DNA of 64,000 nt from Eggerthella sinensis (GCF_003339815.1 NZ_PPTT01000017.1:1-64000); one strand, 5' to 3'; positions 43,769 to 53,223 are shown, numbered from the stretch's first letter. The notes: generated by a model not told the origin, from the sequence alone. A program made the numbers and translations.

Positions 43769-45898
43769 ATGGCTGACGAAACATCGTATGGATGGGCCGG
43801 TAAGATCCTCCGCGTCAATCTGAGCACGGGCTCGATCACGACGCAGCCGACCGACCCTTACAAGGAGTACATCGGCGGCATGGGCTTGGCCAACAAGATC
43901 ATGTACGACGAGGTGCCCGCCGGCACCGATCCCTTCTCCCCTGAGAACAAGATCATCTTCGCCGTCGGTCCTCTGACGGCTTCCGGCGCGCCCCTGGCCG
44001 GGCGCACCACCATCTGCTCGCTGTCCACGTTCACGAAGGACCACCTCGTGGTGGACGCCCACTGCGGCGGCATGATCGGCGCCAAGATCAAGCTGGCCGG
44101 CTACGACGCCGTCGTGCTGGAAGGCGTGTCGGACAAGCCCGTGTACCTGAACATCGTCGACGACAAGGTGGAGATCAAGGACGCCGGCTTCGTGTGGGGC
44201 ATGGGCACCCGCGAGGCCACCGAGATGCTGTGCCGCAAGGAAGGCGTCGAGGCGTGCGTGGCCACCATCGGCCCCGCCGGCGAGAACCTGCTTCCCTACG
44301 CATGCATCATCAACTCGCGCAACCACTCCGCCGGCGCCGGCGCGGGCTCGGTTCTGGGCTCGAAGAACGTCAAAGCGCTCGTGGTGCAGGGCAACGGCAG
44401 CGTGAATGTGAAGGACCCGCAGGCCGTGGCCGACCTGTCCGACTACATGCTGCGCGAAGTCATCGGCTCCAACAACAACCACGTGGTGCCGCAGACGCAG
44501 CAGGAGTGGGCCGAGTTCTACGACAAGGGCTCCCGTTGGTCCGCGCGCAGCGGCCTGACCTGGGGCATGGCCGAGGGCGAACCCATCGATGTGGGCGAGC
44601 CGAAGCCGGGCGAGCTGAACACCGTGGGCTATCGCTGCATGAAGTCGGTGTACGACCTGGGCGAAGTTGCCGAGAAGTACACCATCAAGATGGACGGCTG
44701 CCACGGCTGCCCCATCCACTGCTACTCCGACCTGCGCACCGAGCGCACGGGCGAGCTGGGCGGCAAGGCCACGTCGGGCAACACCTGCGCGGCGAACTTC
44801 CCGTTCAAGTACATGGAGGGCATCCTCAAGACGGGCATCGCCGAAGACAGCGAGTCCGGCATCGTATGGAACACGCTCATCGGCACCACCATCGACGAGC
44901 TGGGCTTATGGTGCAACTACGCGCAGCTGTGGCGCGACCTGGCGCACTGCATCAAGGCCGGCGTGTTCGACCGCGTGCTGCCCGAAGAGGAGAAGGCGAA
45001 GTACGATTGGCAGCGCATCTACAACGACGACCCCACTATTATGGTGGAGCTGCTGAACGACATCGCGCAGAACGACTCCGAGATTTCCCACATCGCCTAC
45101 GGCCCGTACCATTGGACCGAGCGCTGGGACGACAAGGGCTGGTTCGATCAGCAGCCCAGCCAGCTCATCAACTACCGCGGCTGGCCCGTGCACCACGCCA
45201 TCGAGTGCTTCGGCCAGGTGGGCGGCGTGTACAACATGATGTTCAACCGCGACGACATGATCCACTCCGCCGTGAACTTCCAGGGCTGCGGCCTGCCCTT
45301 CGAGCTGAAGCAGGAGATCGCCGAGGAGGTGTGGGGCGGCAAGGACGCCATCGACCAGAACAAGAACTACACCCCCATGAACGAGCACAAGGCGAACTTC
45401 GCCTGGTGGAGCCTCGTCACCGACGTGCTGCACGACTCGCTCACGCTGTGCAACTGGACGTGGCCGATGACCATGAGCCCGACGAAGGCCCGCAACTACC
45501 GCGGCGACCTCGACCTCGAGGCCAAGTTCTTCAAGGCCGTCACCGGCGAGGACGTGACCACCGACGACCTGTACACGGCCGGCGCCAAGATCATGACGCT
45601 GCAGCGCGCCAACACCGTGCGCGGCATGACGAAGGACGACGGCACCATGGGCGAGAACGACATGCGCAACGTCCATGACACGATGACCGCTTGGACCTTC
45701 GACATCGACCCGGATATCGAGGTGTTCACCGAAGGCACCATCAAGATGGATCGCGACGATTTCCAGACCGCGCTCGGCATGGTGTACGACACCTTCGGCT
45801 GGGATCACGAGAAGGGCTGCCCGACGGCCGCCTGCCTCGACCAGTACGGCATGGCCGACGTCAAGGAAGACCTCGACAGCCTGGGCTTGCTCCCGTAA
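43769..45898 (+). CDS. Aldehyde ferredoxin oxidoreductase-family tungsten/molybdenum enzyme
   Basis: 709 aa, a little longer than archaeal AOR (about 605). N-terminal domain GWAGKILRVNLSTGSI and FAVGPLTASGAPLAGRTTICSLS, pterin region NSRNHSAGAGAGSVLGSKNVKALVV, [4Fe-4S] ligands Cys311, Cys314, Cys318 (DGCHGCPIHC) and Cys561 (TLCNW). No signal peptide, so it acts in the cytoplasm, probably with a ferredoxin partner. Substrate unknown; members oxidise aldehydes or reduce acids and aromatic rings. Ribosome site TTTGGAG. It ends at a strong terminator, so it is monocistronic. Confidence 0.93.
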   Translation: MADETSYGWAGKILRVNLSTGSITTQPTDPYKEYIGGMGLANKIMYDEVPAGTDPFSPENKIIFAVGPLTASGAPLAGRTTICSLSTFTKDHLVVDAHCGGMIGAKIKLAGYDAVVLEGVSDKPVYLNIVDDKVEIKDAGFVWGMGTREATEMLCRKEGVEACVATIGPAGENLLPYACIINSRNHSAGAGAGSVLGSKNVKALVVQGNGSVNVKDPQAVADLSDYMLREVIGSNNNHVVPQTQQEWAEFYDKGSRWSARSGLTWGMAEGEPIDVGEPKPGELNTVGYRCMKSVYDLGEVAEKYTIKMDGCHGCPIHCYSDLRTERTGELGGKATSGNTCAANFPFKYMEGILKTGIAEDSESGIVWNTLIGTTIDELGLWCNYAQLWRDLAHCIKAGVFDRVLPEEEKAKYDWQRIYNDDPTIMVELLNDIAQNDSEISHIAYGPYHWTERWDDKGWFDQQPSQLINYRGWPVHHAIECFGQVGGVYNMMFNRDDMIHSAVNFQGCGLPFELKQEIAEEVWGGKDAIDQNKNYTPMNEHKANFAWWSLVTDVLHDSLTLCNWTWPMTMSPTKARNYRGDLDLEAKFFKAVTGEDVTTDDLYTAGAKIMTLQRANTVRGMTKDDGTMGENDMRNVHDTMTAWTFDIDPDIEVFTEGTIKMDRDDFQTALGMVYDTFGWDHEKGCPTAACLDQYGMADVKEDLDSLGLLP

Positions 45899-45959
45899 GT
45901 CTCCCATTCGCGCGAGGCCGCACCCCCCCATCCCCTACGCGGCCCCGCACCTTCCAGCA

Positions 45960-46000
45960 GAACGCCCCCGCAGTTGCATCCGGGGGCGTTCTCGTTTTTT
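45960..46000 (+). terminator. Rho-independent terminator after the AOR gene
   Basis: An 11-bp perfect stem (45960-45970 with 45981-45991), 10-nt loop, followed by CTCG-like spacing and TTTTTT (45995-46000). Confidence 0.85.
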
Positions 46001-46044
46001 GGGCGACAGTGGGCGGCTCGGAGGCCGCCTTGCGGAGGCAGACT

Positions 46045-46638
46045 CTACGCTTCGGCCATCTTCAGGTCGATGCGGGTGGAGCGGAGGGAGCAGTGCTCGC
46101 AGATGATGCAGGGGACGCTCATGGAGTTGCAGGGGACGCGCTCGTCGAGCTGCGGCAGCGTGGCGCCCTGATGCACGAGGTAGTCGCCGACGAGGGCGCG
46201 GATGGCCTCGATGGCGAAGTGGAGCGTGTACACCTTGTCCACGGGCACGCCGTCGAGCGCAGTCTTCACGTCGTCGGTGGTAATGGCTAGCGCCTCGTCG
46301 AACGTCTTGCCCTCGAGCATGGAGCACACGACGCTTGCGCACCCCGTCACGGCCAGGCAGCCGCGCGCCTTGAAGCCCGCGCGTACGAACGTCTCGGTGT
46401 CGGGGTCGACGACGGCGAACAGGCGCAACGCCACCTCGCCGCGCTTCGACTTGCCCACCATGCTCTGGGCGTTGAAGCCTTCGGGGGCGCCGCCGTTGCG
46501 GAAGTTCGCCACCACGGCCAGCAGCGTGTCGGAGTAGCCGGTCACGCCGTCTTCGATCTCGGTTTGGTACACGTCCGCCGTGCGCAGCACGTGGCGGTCT
46601 TTCACCTCGCGGTATACGTTGCGCGCTTCGTCTTCCAT
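46045..46638 (-). CDS. NifU/IscU-like protein with altered cysteines
   Basis: 197 aa. Residues about 15-140 resemble the NifU N-terminal scaffold (FKARGCLAVTGCASVVCSMLEGKTFDEAL ... VYTLHFAIEAIRALVGDY). The first scaffold cysteine appears replaced (SKRGEVALRL where families have xCGDxxxL). A C-terminal tail adds PCNSMSVPCIICEHC. It may bind or deliver an Fe-S cluster in a modified way, or serve maturation of the neighbouring tungsten or molybdenum enzymes. ATG 46638 is preceded by AAAGGGG. Confidence 0.7.
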   Translation of the reverse strand: MEDEARNVYREVKDRHVLRTADVYQTEIEDGVTGYSDTLLAVVANFRNGGAPEGFNAQSMVGKSKRGEVALRLFAVVDPDTETFVRAGFKARGCLAVTGCASVVCSMLEGKTFDEALAITTDDVKTALDGVPVDKVYTLHFAIEAIRALVGDYLVHQGATLPQLDERVPCNSMSVPCIICEHCSLRSTRIDLKMAEA

Positions 46639-46676
46639 GGAATCCCCTTTCGTGCGCCGCGCGGGCGCGATAGCGT

Positions 46677-47642
46677 TTACAGGAACATGTCGCGCTCGAC
46701 GGAGTTCCACTCCGCGAGCGAGGCCGCGTACGCGGGCGTCAGATAGTTGGTTGAGAAGTAGTACACGTCGCCGTTCGAGGCAGTGAGTGTATCGAGGTCG
46801 GGGTAGGCGCCGCTGTCGCGCACCGTCTGCCACAACTCGTCGATTTCCTCAGCCGACAGCTTGAAAGGCTCGTTCGTGAGTGACGATGCTTCCATGGGAC
46901 GCGGGTACTTCCGGGACTCGTCGCGCACGCACTCGACGAAGGTGAGCACCCGGTCGTCCTCGCGGGCGAGGAAGGCCCAGCGCGCGTAGGCGTCGGTCAT
47001 GCGGTCGGTGGAGTACAGGTAGTAGCTGTGCTTGCCGACGAGGGTCACGATGTCGTCGCAGGGAAGCTCTGCGCTGTCGCTGCGCTCAGGATGACAGTTG
47101 GGGAAATCGTCTTCGACGCTCCGCTCAGGCTGGGGCTCCTCGGCAGGCTCCTGCTCTTCTGACTCCTCGGCCCGGAACATGCGCGGGACGCCCACCGTGC
47201 GCGTGGCGGTGCGGATGGGAGCAGCGGGCTGCGCGGCTGCGGCGGCCTCGGCGCGTTCGGCTGCGCGGTCCTCCAGGTACTCGTAGACGAACATCTCCCA
47301 ATCGTCGGCCGTGAAATGCTCCGGCACCAAACCGGCCTCGAGCCAATCCGCCGGCGAAACGAGCGTGGCCTCAGCCGAATGCGCCCGCACGTCATCGAAC
47401 ACCGCCGCAAGAAACAGGCGCTCGACGTCTTCGGGGCTCAAGGACGCCTCACCACGCGCCTCGTCAGCACTGGCGTCGGCCGCCACTTCGGCCACGTGAT
47501 CCCACGCGGGCAGAGCCACCGGCGCGGCTTCGGCGTCGAGCTCCGTCGGCGCTTCAAGCCCGAGCGCCTCCAAGTCCTCCCCTTGCTCGGCCATCGCGCG
47601 GAGCACCTCGTCGCGAATTCGCTGAGTCTCTTCATCAACCAT
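46677..47642 (-). CDS. Unrecognised acidic cytoplasmic protein
   Basis: 321 aa, no signal or membrane segment. The first half is Ala/Glu-rich and low complexity (about 30-175) with SPEDVERLFLAAVFDDVRAHS and EHFTADDWEMFVYEYLED. The second half is more ordered, with two similar blocks: KHSYYLYSTDRMTDAYARWAFL and GDVYYFSTNYLTPAYAASLAEW, perhaps an internal repeat. Codons around 165-195 come from a CCTGAGC-type repeat. The ribosome site AAAGGAG is good. 38 bp upstream of the NifU-like gene, probably the same transcript. I do not recognise the family. Confidence 0.7.
   Translation of the reverse strand: MVDEETQRIRDEVLRAMAEQGEDLEALGLEAPTELDAEAAPVALPAWDHVAEVAADASADEARGEASLSPEDVERLFLAAVFDDVRAHSAEATLVSPADWLEAGLVPEHFTADDWEMFVYEYLEDRAAERAEAAAAAQPAAPIRTATRTVGVPRMFRAEESEEQEPAEEPQPERSVEDDFPNCHPERSDSAELPCDDIVTLVGKHSYYLYSTDRMTDAYARWAFLAREDDRVLTFVECVRDESRKYPRPMEASSLTNEPFKLSAEEIDELWQTVRDSGAYPDLDTLTASNGDVYYFSTNYLTPAYAASLAEWNSVERDMFL
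47065..47139. repeat. CCTGAGC-type repeat embedded in a coding sequence
   Basis: AGCTCTGCGCTGTCGCTGCG followed by CTCAGGATGACA (from 47065), and a second related piece CTTCGACGCTCCGCTCAGGC at 47111. On the minus strand they read TGTCATCCTGAGC and GCCTGAGCGGAGCGTCGAAG, the same family as 24511-24540. They are in frame and add the segment around NCHPERSDSAEL to the protein. Confidence 0.55.
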
Positions 47643-47864
47643 TAGTCAGCTCCTTTACCATGCGCTGGTTTCCGTATGGTATGATGGCCCACGGCGTTCG
47701 CCCCGCATACCCTCTTTCAGGATAAATCGAGGTGATTGGAGCGCGCCTGCGTCAACTACGTACCAAGCACGGGAGGGAGTGCACGGTTGGCCGCACGTTC
47801 TACAACAGTCAGGGAGCCGGAAGGCGCCGAGCAGAGCATTCCCTATAGCGGTTTGAAGGGAACG

Positions 47865-49340
47865 ATGCGACGCTACGCACCGCTTTGGCCGCTCATCCTG
47901 GGCCTGGCCTTCGGGCGCGCAGGCCTCATCGTCGCAAGCTACGGCAGCTACACGAGCACCGACGAGGGCATCCTCACCGATGGCGCCATGCTGGTTGCGC
48001 TGTCCGTGCTGGCGTTGTTCTTCCTCGTGATCGTCGGGCGCAAGCGCACCATCAGCAAGCATGTCACGAACGTCGTCATGCGCGTGTGCGTGGCGTTGGA
48101 AGCGTTCGTCCTCATCACATTGGCCGCGTTCGACATCCTGGACACGGGCGCGCCGCTCGTGCGATTCGCGCTGAGCTCGCTGTGCACCCTCGTATCGTCG
48201 GGCGCCATCTACTACTGGATGCGACGCGCCCGAGGTACCACCACGACGGCCGCCGCCGTGTTCGTGTTCGCCGCGCTCATCGTGAGCGAAGTGGAAATCT
48301 ACCTGTGCACATTGCTGCCGGTGTTCGCGGGAAACCTGGCGGCCGCCGTGCTCGTGTTGCTGCAGTACCCGTGCATGCTGTGGGCGCGCAAGCAGCGCCA
48401 GCCGCACGACATCATCTCGCCCACCATGGCGAACGATTACTTCGGCTTCTCCAAAACCATGCTGCAAAGCAAGCAGTTCCTCACCGCAACCGCCGTGGGC
48501 ATCGGCTTTCTGTCGGTGGTCATCGGCCTGCTGCGCGGCTACCCTGACGGCGCGTCCATCGCGTTCACGCCCGCAACGCGCGCGGCATACGGGCTGCTCA
48601 CTATCGGCATCAGCGCGGCGCTCATCGGGTTGGTGCTGAAGGGCAAGCAGCACGTGATGACCGTGGGCATTTTCGTGATCATGGAACTGCTGGCCTGCTT
48701 CGCGCTCATCGCCTACGCGGCGTTTCCCGACATGTTGTATCTCGGGGCGGTGTTCACCACCACGCTGAACGCGCTCATGGTGGGATTCACCTGGTACATC
48801 ATCATCGCGTTCATGAGCTACGGTTGGCGCGACCCGTATTACTACGCCATCGCGGGCTGGCTGGTGTGGCTGGGATGCCGCGCCATCGCGCGCATCGCGC
48901 TGCTGGGATCGTACGAGGTGTACGCGAACGACATGCTGATGTGCGCCGTCATGGGCGCGATGATTGTCATATCGACGCAGGTGGTGTTCGTGCAATTCCT
49001 CAACATCACGCGGCGCACGAACGAGGAGCAGGAAGAGCAGAGCGCGCACCGTCAGAGCATGCTGAAAATCATGGGACTCGACGAACACGAGAACCTGGCA
49101 AGCGTGCGGCAGGCATCGATGCAGCACAACGCCGAGGAGATGGGCAAGCAGTTCCTCCTGTCCGAGCGCGAGATCGAGGTCATGGCGCTGTATGCGCTGG
49201 GCTATACGCAGAAGCGCGTGGCCGAAGAGCTGTACATCACGCAGGGTACGGCGCACGCGCACATCAAGCGCATCTACGCTAAAACCGGCTTGCACTCCCG
49301 TCAGGAGATCCTCGACTACCTGCAGCAGTACGCGTCGTAA
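47865..49340 (+). CDS. Membrane-anchored LuxR-family transcriptional regulator
   Basis: 491 aa. About twelve hydrophobic segments (about 5-385), a charged coiled linker (TNEEQEEQSAHRQ) and a LuxR helix-turn-helix (LSEREIEVMALYALGYTQKRVAEELYITQGTAHAHIKRIYAKTG). ATG 47865 has GAAGGGA upstream; the frame opens at 47736 but those residues lack membrane-protein character. It precedes a ferredoxin gene in the same direction by 80 bp, its likely target or partner. Confidence 0.87.
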   Translation: MRRYAPLWPLILGLAFGRAGLIVASYGSYTSTDEGILTDGAMLVALSVLALFFLVIVGRKRTISKHVTNVVMRVCVALEAFVLITLAAFDILDTGAPLVRFALSSLCTLVSSGAIYYWMRRARGTTTTAAAVFVFAALIVSEVEIYLCTLLPVFAGNLAAAVLVLLQYPCMLWARKQRQPHDIISPTMANDYFGFSKTMLQSKQFLTATAVGIGFLSVVIGLLRGYPDGASIAFTPATRAAYGLLTIGISAALIGLVLKGKQHVMTVGIFVIMELLACFALIAYAAFPDMLYLGAVFTTTLNALMVGFTWYIIIAFMSYGWRDPYYYAIAGWLVWLGCRAIARIALLGSYEVYANDMLMCAVMGAMIVISTQVVFVQFLNITRRTNEEQEEQSAHRQSMLKIMGLDEHENLASVRQASMQHNAEEMGKQFLLSEREIEVMALYALGYTQKRVAEELYITQGTAHAHIKRIYAKTGLHSRQEILDYLQQYAS

Positions 49341-49420
49341 AATAGGGAGATGCCGCGTGCCCGCACGACGAGGCGCAACGGTACGCAACGACGAGACGAG
49401 AAGAAACGCCGGGGGACGGG

Positions 49421-50665
49421 ATGCCGAATCTCATCGACATAGCGCAGCGCTTCGCCGAACAGCCGGCGGTTGCGCTGCTGCACGAAGAACGCTGCCTGAT
49501 GGAGCGCGATTTGCACGCGTCGTGCACACGCTGCGCGGACGTCTGCCCCGTCGACGCCATCGTCGTCGGGATGGAGCGTGGCGAAGCGGTGGCACCGGCG
49601 GCCGACTACGGCTCCGTGACGAAGGACGGCCCCGCCGGTCCGCGCATCGACGACGAGACGTGCGTGCGCTGCGGGCGCTGCGTGACGGCGTGCCCGACGG
49701 GTGCGCTGCTGGCCGTGGCGCCGCTCGACGACGATACGCTGCTCGATGCGGCAGCGTGCGCGGGTGCGGCGGCGAGCGCGCGGGCGGCGGCATCGGGCGC
49801 AGGCGAGGCGCGTGCGGACGCGGACGGCGGCGCGGCGGCGGTCGCGCGGGCGGCGGAAGCCTCGGCTGTTGCGGGATTCGCCTGCGAGCAGGCCGTGCGC
49901 GCAGGTCGCATCGACGCCGAGCGCACCGTGACGCTGCCGTGCCTGGCCTGGGTTGACGAAGCGCTCATCGTGCACATGGCGTGCGCGGGCGCGCAGCGCA
50001 TCGCGCTGCTGACGGCGCCGTGCGCCGCCTGCGAGCACGCCGCCGCCGTGGCCGATCTCCCCTCCATGGCGCACGAGGCTCAGCGCATACTCGACACCTG
50101 GGGATTCGCCTGCGAAGCGTACACCGTCGATACGATTGAGGACGTGGCGGCATCGGAGGACGAAGAGGCCGCCGGCGAGGTGTCGCGACGCGGGCTGTTC
50201 GCGCAGGCGCGCTCGGCGCTGGTGGACGCGGCAACCGACGCGGCCGCCGCGCAGGTTGAAGCACTCGCAGGCAAGCGTGCGGCCGACGCGCCGCCGCCCG
50301 AGCCCGACCGCCGCCGCTGGCAGCTGCTCGACGACCTGCATGCCGCGGGCCTTCCCGCCGACGACGCGACGGTGCCGCGCACGTTGGCGCCGCGCGTGGA
50401 CATCGACGTCGAACGCTGCTCGGGATGCGCCCTGTGCGCCGAGTTCTGCCCGACGCAGGCGCTGCGCAAGGTGGGCAAGGTGCGCGGCGGCCGCACGCTG
50501 CTCGAATTCGACGCCGCGCTCTGCCGCGACTGCGCCACCTGCACGGACACCTGCCGCTACGAGGCCGTTTCCCGCTCGGAAACGCTCACCGTGCGCGAGC
50601 TGTTCGCGCTCGACCCGCACGAGATACTCATCCCCAAGCGCCGCGTGCTTCCCAGCCGCCGCTAA
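49421..50665 (+). CDS. Multi-cluster ferredoxin with central MvhD-like segment
   Basis: 414 aa, cytoplasmic. Two N-terminal cluster motifs (SCTRCADVCP at Cys35 and CVRCGRCVTACP), an Ala-rich spacer, a central part LPCLAWVDEALIVHMACAGAQRIALLTAPCAACEHA that resembles MvhD/HdrD-type electron-transfer modules, and two C-terminal motifs (CSGCALCAEFCP, CRDCATCTDTC). It would carry electrons between soluble dehydrogenases and another enzyme. The partner is not evident. Ribosome site GGGGGA. Followed after 28 bp by threonine aldolase. Confidence 0.8.
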   Translation: MPNLIDIAQRFAEQPAVALLHEERCLMERDLHASCTRCADVCPVDAIVVGMERGEAVAPAADYGSVTKDGPAGPRIDDETCVRCGRCVTACPTGALLAVAPLDDDTLLDAAACAGAAASARAAASGAGEARADADGGAAAVARAAEASAVAGFACEQAVRAGRIDAERTVTLPCLAWVDEALIVHMACAGAQRIALLTAPCAACEHAAAVADLPSMAHEAQRILDTWGFACEAYTVDTIEDVAASEDEEAAGEVSRRGLFAQARSALVDAATDAAAAQVEALAGKRAADAPPPEPDRRRWQLLDDLHAAGLPADDATVPRTLAPRVDIDVERCSGCALCAEFCPTQALRKVGKVRGGRTLLEFDAALCRDCATCTDTCRYEAVSRSETLTVRELFALDPHEILIPKRRVLPSRR

Positions 50666-50693
50666 CCGAACCCAGAAAGGAACCGACACCACG

Positions 50694-51734
50694 ATGCTCC
50701 ACTTCGATAGCGACTACATGGAGGGCGCCCATCCGGCCATCCTCGAACGCATGATGTCCACCAACTTCGACCAGACGCCCGGCTACGGCACCGACGAGGT
50801 GTGCGCCGCCGCGCGGGACCGCATTCGCGAAGCGTGCGCCTGCCCGGACGCCGCCGTGTACTTCCTCGTGGGAGGCACGCAGGCGAACGCGGCCGTGGCC
50901 GACCAGATTCTGCGTCCGTGGGAGGGCATCGTGTCGGCTACGACCGGGCACATCACCGCGCACGAGGCCGGCGCCGTGGAGGCCTGCGGGCGCAAGACGC
51001 TGCCGCTGCCGCACGTTGACGGCAAGCTGGTGGCCGCCGACGTGCGCGCGCTGTGCGAGACGTACTGGGGCGACGAAAACCGCGAGCACATCGTGGCGCC
51101 GGGCGCCGTGTACATCTCGCACCCCACCGAGTACGGCACCGTCTACTCGTTGGCCGAGCTCGAAGCGCTTGCACAGGCGTGCCGCGACTTCGACATGCGC
51201 CTGTTCATGGACGGCGCGCGCCTGGGCTACGGCCTGGCCGCCGTGGGCACCGACGTCACGCTGGCCGACATCGCGCGGCTGTGCGACGCGTTCTACATCG
51301 GCGGCACGAAGGTGGGCGCCTTCTGCGGCGAAGCCGTCGTGTTCACGAAGCCGGGGCTGGACGACCACTTCTTCACGCTCATGAAGAAGCGCGGGGCGCT
51401 GCTGGCGAAGGGGCGCTTCCTCGGGCTGCAGTTCGACGTGCTGTTCGGACGCGAGGAAGACGGCAGGCTACGCTACGAGAACGTCGGCCGCCATGCGGTT
51501 GAGCTCGCGCAGCGCATTGCCGAGGGCTTCCACGCGAAGGGCTACGAGCTGGCCATCGATTCGCCGACGAACCAGCAGTTCGTCGTGCTGGATGACGAAA
51601 CGAAGGAGCGCCTCGCACGCGACGCATCGTTCGGCTTCTGGGAGCGCACGCCCGACGGCCGCACCGTCGTCCGCTTCGCCACCAGCTGGGCCACCCGCCC
51701 CGAAAGCGTAGACAAGCTGCTGGGGTTGCTGTAG
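50694..51734 (+). CDS. Threonine aldolase family PLP enzyme
   Basis: 346 aa. Fold-type I enzyme with HFDSDYMEGAHPAILERM at the start, GGTQANAAVADQILRPWEG, HPTEYGTVYSLAEL, FMDGARLGYGL and the PLP lysine Lys206 in IGGTKVGAF. It splits L-threonine or L-allo-threonine to glycine and acetaldehyde; other beta-hydroxy amino acids are possible. The start at 50694 follows AGAAAGGAA at a rather long distance (about 12 bases). It converges on the aminotransferase at a shared terminator. Confidence 0.9.
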   Translation: MLHFDSDYMEGAHPAILERMMSTNFDQTPGYGTDEVCAAARDRIREACACPDAAVYFLVGGTQANAAVADQILRPWEGIVSATTGHITAHEAGAVEACGRKTLPLPHVDGKLVAADVRALCETYWGDENREHIVAPGAVYISHPTEYGTVYSLAELEALAQACRDFDMRLFMDGARLGYGLAAVGTDVTLADIARLCDAFYIGGTKVGAFCGEAVVFTKPGLDDHFFTLMKKRGALLAKGRFLGLQFDVLFGREEDGRLRYENVGRHAVELAQRIAEGFHAKGYELAIDSPTNQQFVVLDDETKERLARDASFGFWERTPDGRTVVRFATSWATRPESVDKLLGLL

Positions 51735-51789
51735 CGGCCGGCATGAAGCCGGGACGGCCGACCGGCCGACCGGCGCGTCGCCGCAGGAA

Positions 51790-51805
51790 TGTTTCACGTG
51801 AAACA
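51790..51805. other. parS chromosome-segregation site 2
   Basis: TGTTTCACGTGAAACA, perfect parS palindrome, within a longer 22-bp perfect palindrome (51787-51808). It lies between convergent genes just upstream of their terminator. Confidence 0.95.
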
Positions 51806-51827
51806 TTCGTTCGCACCGCACCACACA

Positions 51828-51865
51828 AAAAGCGCCCCGCGGGTTGGACCTGGCGGGGCGCTTTT
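51828..51865. terminator. Bidirectional terminator between threonine aldolase and aminotransferase
   Basis: A perfect 13-bp stem (51828-51840 with 51853-51865) with A4 at its left and T4 at its right base, 12-nt loop, so it can serve both converging transcripts. Confidence 0.85.
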
Positions 51866-51889
51866 GCGTGCGGGCGAATCGTGGTCTCG

Positions 51890-53068
51890 CTAGCGGTATT
51901 CCTCCATGAGCTGCTTGAAGGCGGGCATCGAGCGCTCGATGGTTTCGCGCGGGATGCAGTAGCTCACGCGCACCCAGCCCGGCACGCCGAAGCTGTCGGA
52001 CGGCACGAGCAACAGCTCGTGCGCCTTCGCGCGATCGCTGAACGCCTGCGCGTCCGGCTCGAGCGCGCGCACCCACAGGTAGAACGCGCCCTGCGGCTCC
52101 ACGAACTCGTAGCCCAGCGCGCCGAGCCCCTCCGTCAGCAGCGTGCAGTTCGCGGCGTAGGCCTCCACGTCGCTCGGCTCGTCGATGCAGCGTTCGATGA
52201 CGCGCTGAAACAAGGCCGGCGCGCAGATGAATCCCAGCGCGCGACCGGCGCCGGCAACCGCCGCCGATACCTCGGAGGCGTCGTCCATGAGGTCGGACAC
52301 GTACAGGTACCCGATGCGCTCGCCCGGCAGCGACAACGACTTCGAATACGAGTAGCACACGATGGTGCGCGGGTACACGCACGGCACGTAGGGCACTTCG
52401 GCACCGTAGGTGATCTCGCGATACGGCTCGTCGCTGATCACGTACAGCTTGCGGCCGAGCTCGGCCTCCTTGCGCTCGAGCAACGCCGCGAGCGCCTCGA
52501 GGTTGTCGCGGGAGTACACCGCGCCCACCGGGTTGTTCGGCGAGTTGATAATGACGGCGCTCGTCTTACGCCCGATGGCCGCGTCGAGCGCTTCGATATC
52601 AAGCTGGAAATCGGGCACATGGGCGGGCACTTCCACGCAGGTGCAGCCGGCCGACTCGATGAACACCTTGTACTCCGGGAAGTACGGGGAAATGACGATG
52701 ACGTCGTCGCCCGGCTGGGAGATGGCCGCAATGGAGATGGCCAGGCCCGCCGCGGCGCCGGCCGTGAGGTACACGTTGCCCGGCGTTGCGTCCACGCCGT
52801 AGCAGCGGCGGATGTGGTCGGCCACCGTCGCGCGCACGCGCGGGTCGCCCGAGGCGGGCGTGTAGCCGTGCAGCTCGGTGGGCGGCTCCTCCATGAGGTC
52901 GAGCACCGCCTGCTTCACCGCATCGGGAGCGGGTACGCTGGGATTGCCGATGCTGAAATCGAACACGTTCTCGTCGCCGATTTCCGCTTTGCGGGCCATG
53001 CCGTACGCGAACAGCTCGCGAATGGCCGACGGCTCGCTTCCCAGCTTGTACATCCTCTCGTTCACCAT
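51890..53068 (-). CDS. Aspartate-type PLP aminotransferase
   Basis: 392 aa class I aminotransferase. NPSVPAP, GYTPASGDPRVR, NSPNNPVGAVYSRD, ISDEPYREITYG and the PLP lysine motif SYSKSLSLPGERIGY are all present. Substrate probably aspartate, alanine or an aromatic amino acid. ATG 53068 (MVNERMYKLG) starts where the fold begins; the frame is open 47 codons further but that part is not protein-like. Confidence 0.92.
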   Translation of the reverse strand: MVNERMYKLGSEPSAIRELFAYGMARKAEIGDENVFDFSIGNPSVPAPDAVKQAVLDLMEEPPTELHGYTPASGDPRVRATVADHIRRCYGVDATPGNVYLTAGAAAGLAISIAAISQPGDDVIVISPYFPEYKVFIESAGCTCVEVPAHVPDFQLDIEALDAAIGRKTSAVIINSPNNPVGAVYSRDNLEALAALLERKEAELGRKLYVISDEPYREITYGAEVPYVPCVYPRTIVCYSYSKSLSLPGERIGYLYVSDLMDDASEVSAAVAGAGRALGFICAPALFQRVIERCIDEPSDVEAYAANCTLLTEGLGALGYEFVEPQGAFYLWVRALEPDAQAFSDRAKAHELLLVPSDSFGVPGWVRVSYCIPRETIERSMPAFKQLMEEYR

Positions 53069-53223
53069 GCACACCACGTCCTCATCTGATTGCCCCGCTC
53101 TACCGTTGATTTCGACGAAAAACAGAGTAGCACAATCGTATACGCGCGAGGATTGCCCGCCGAGAAGCGGCACATGATGACGATTTAGTAACCTATGCGC
53201 CCAACGCACCGCAAGCGCTCATA

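Noticed and set aside
46001-46012. GGGCGACAGTGG shared with the right edge of the 33.6-kb hairpin
   Set aside because: Twelve bases in G+C-rich DNA can recur by chance and the hairpin partner is missing here.
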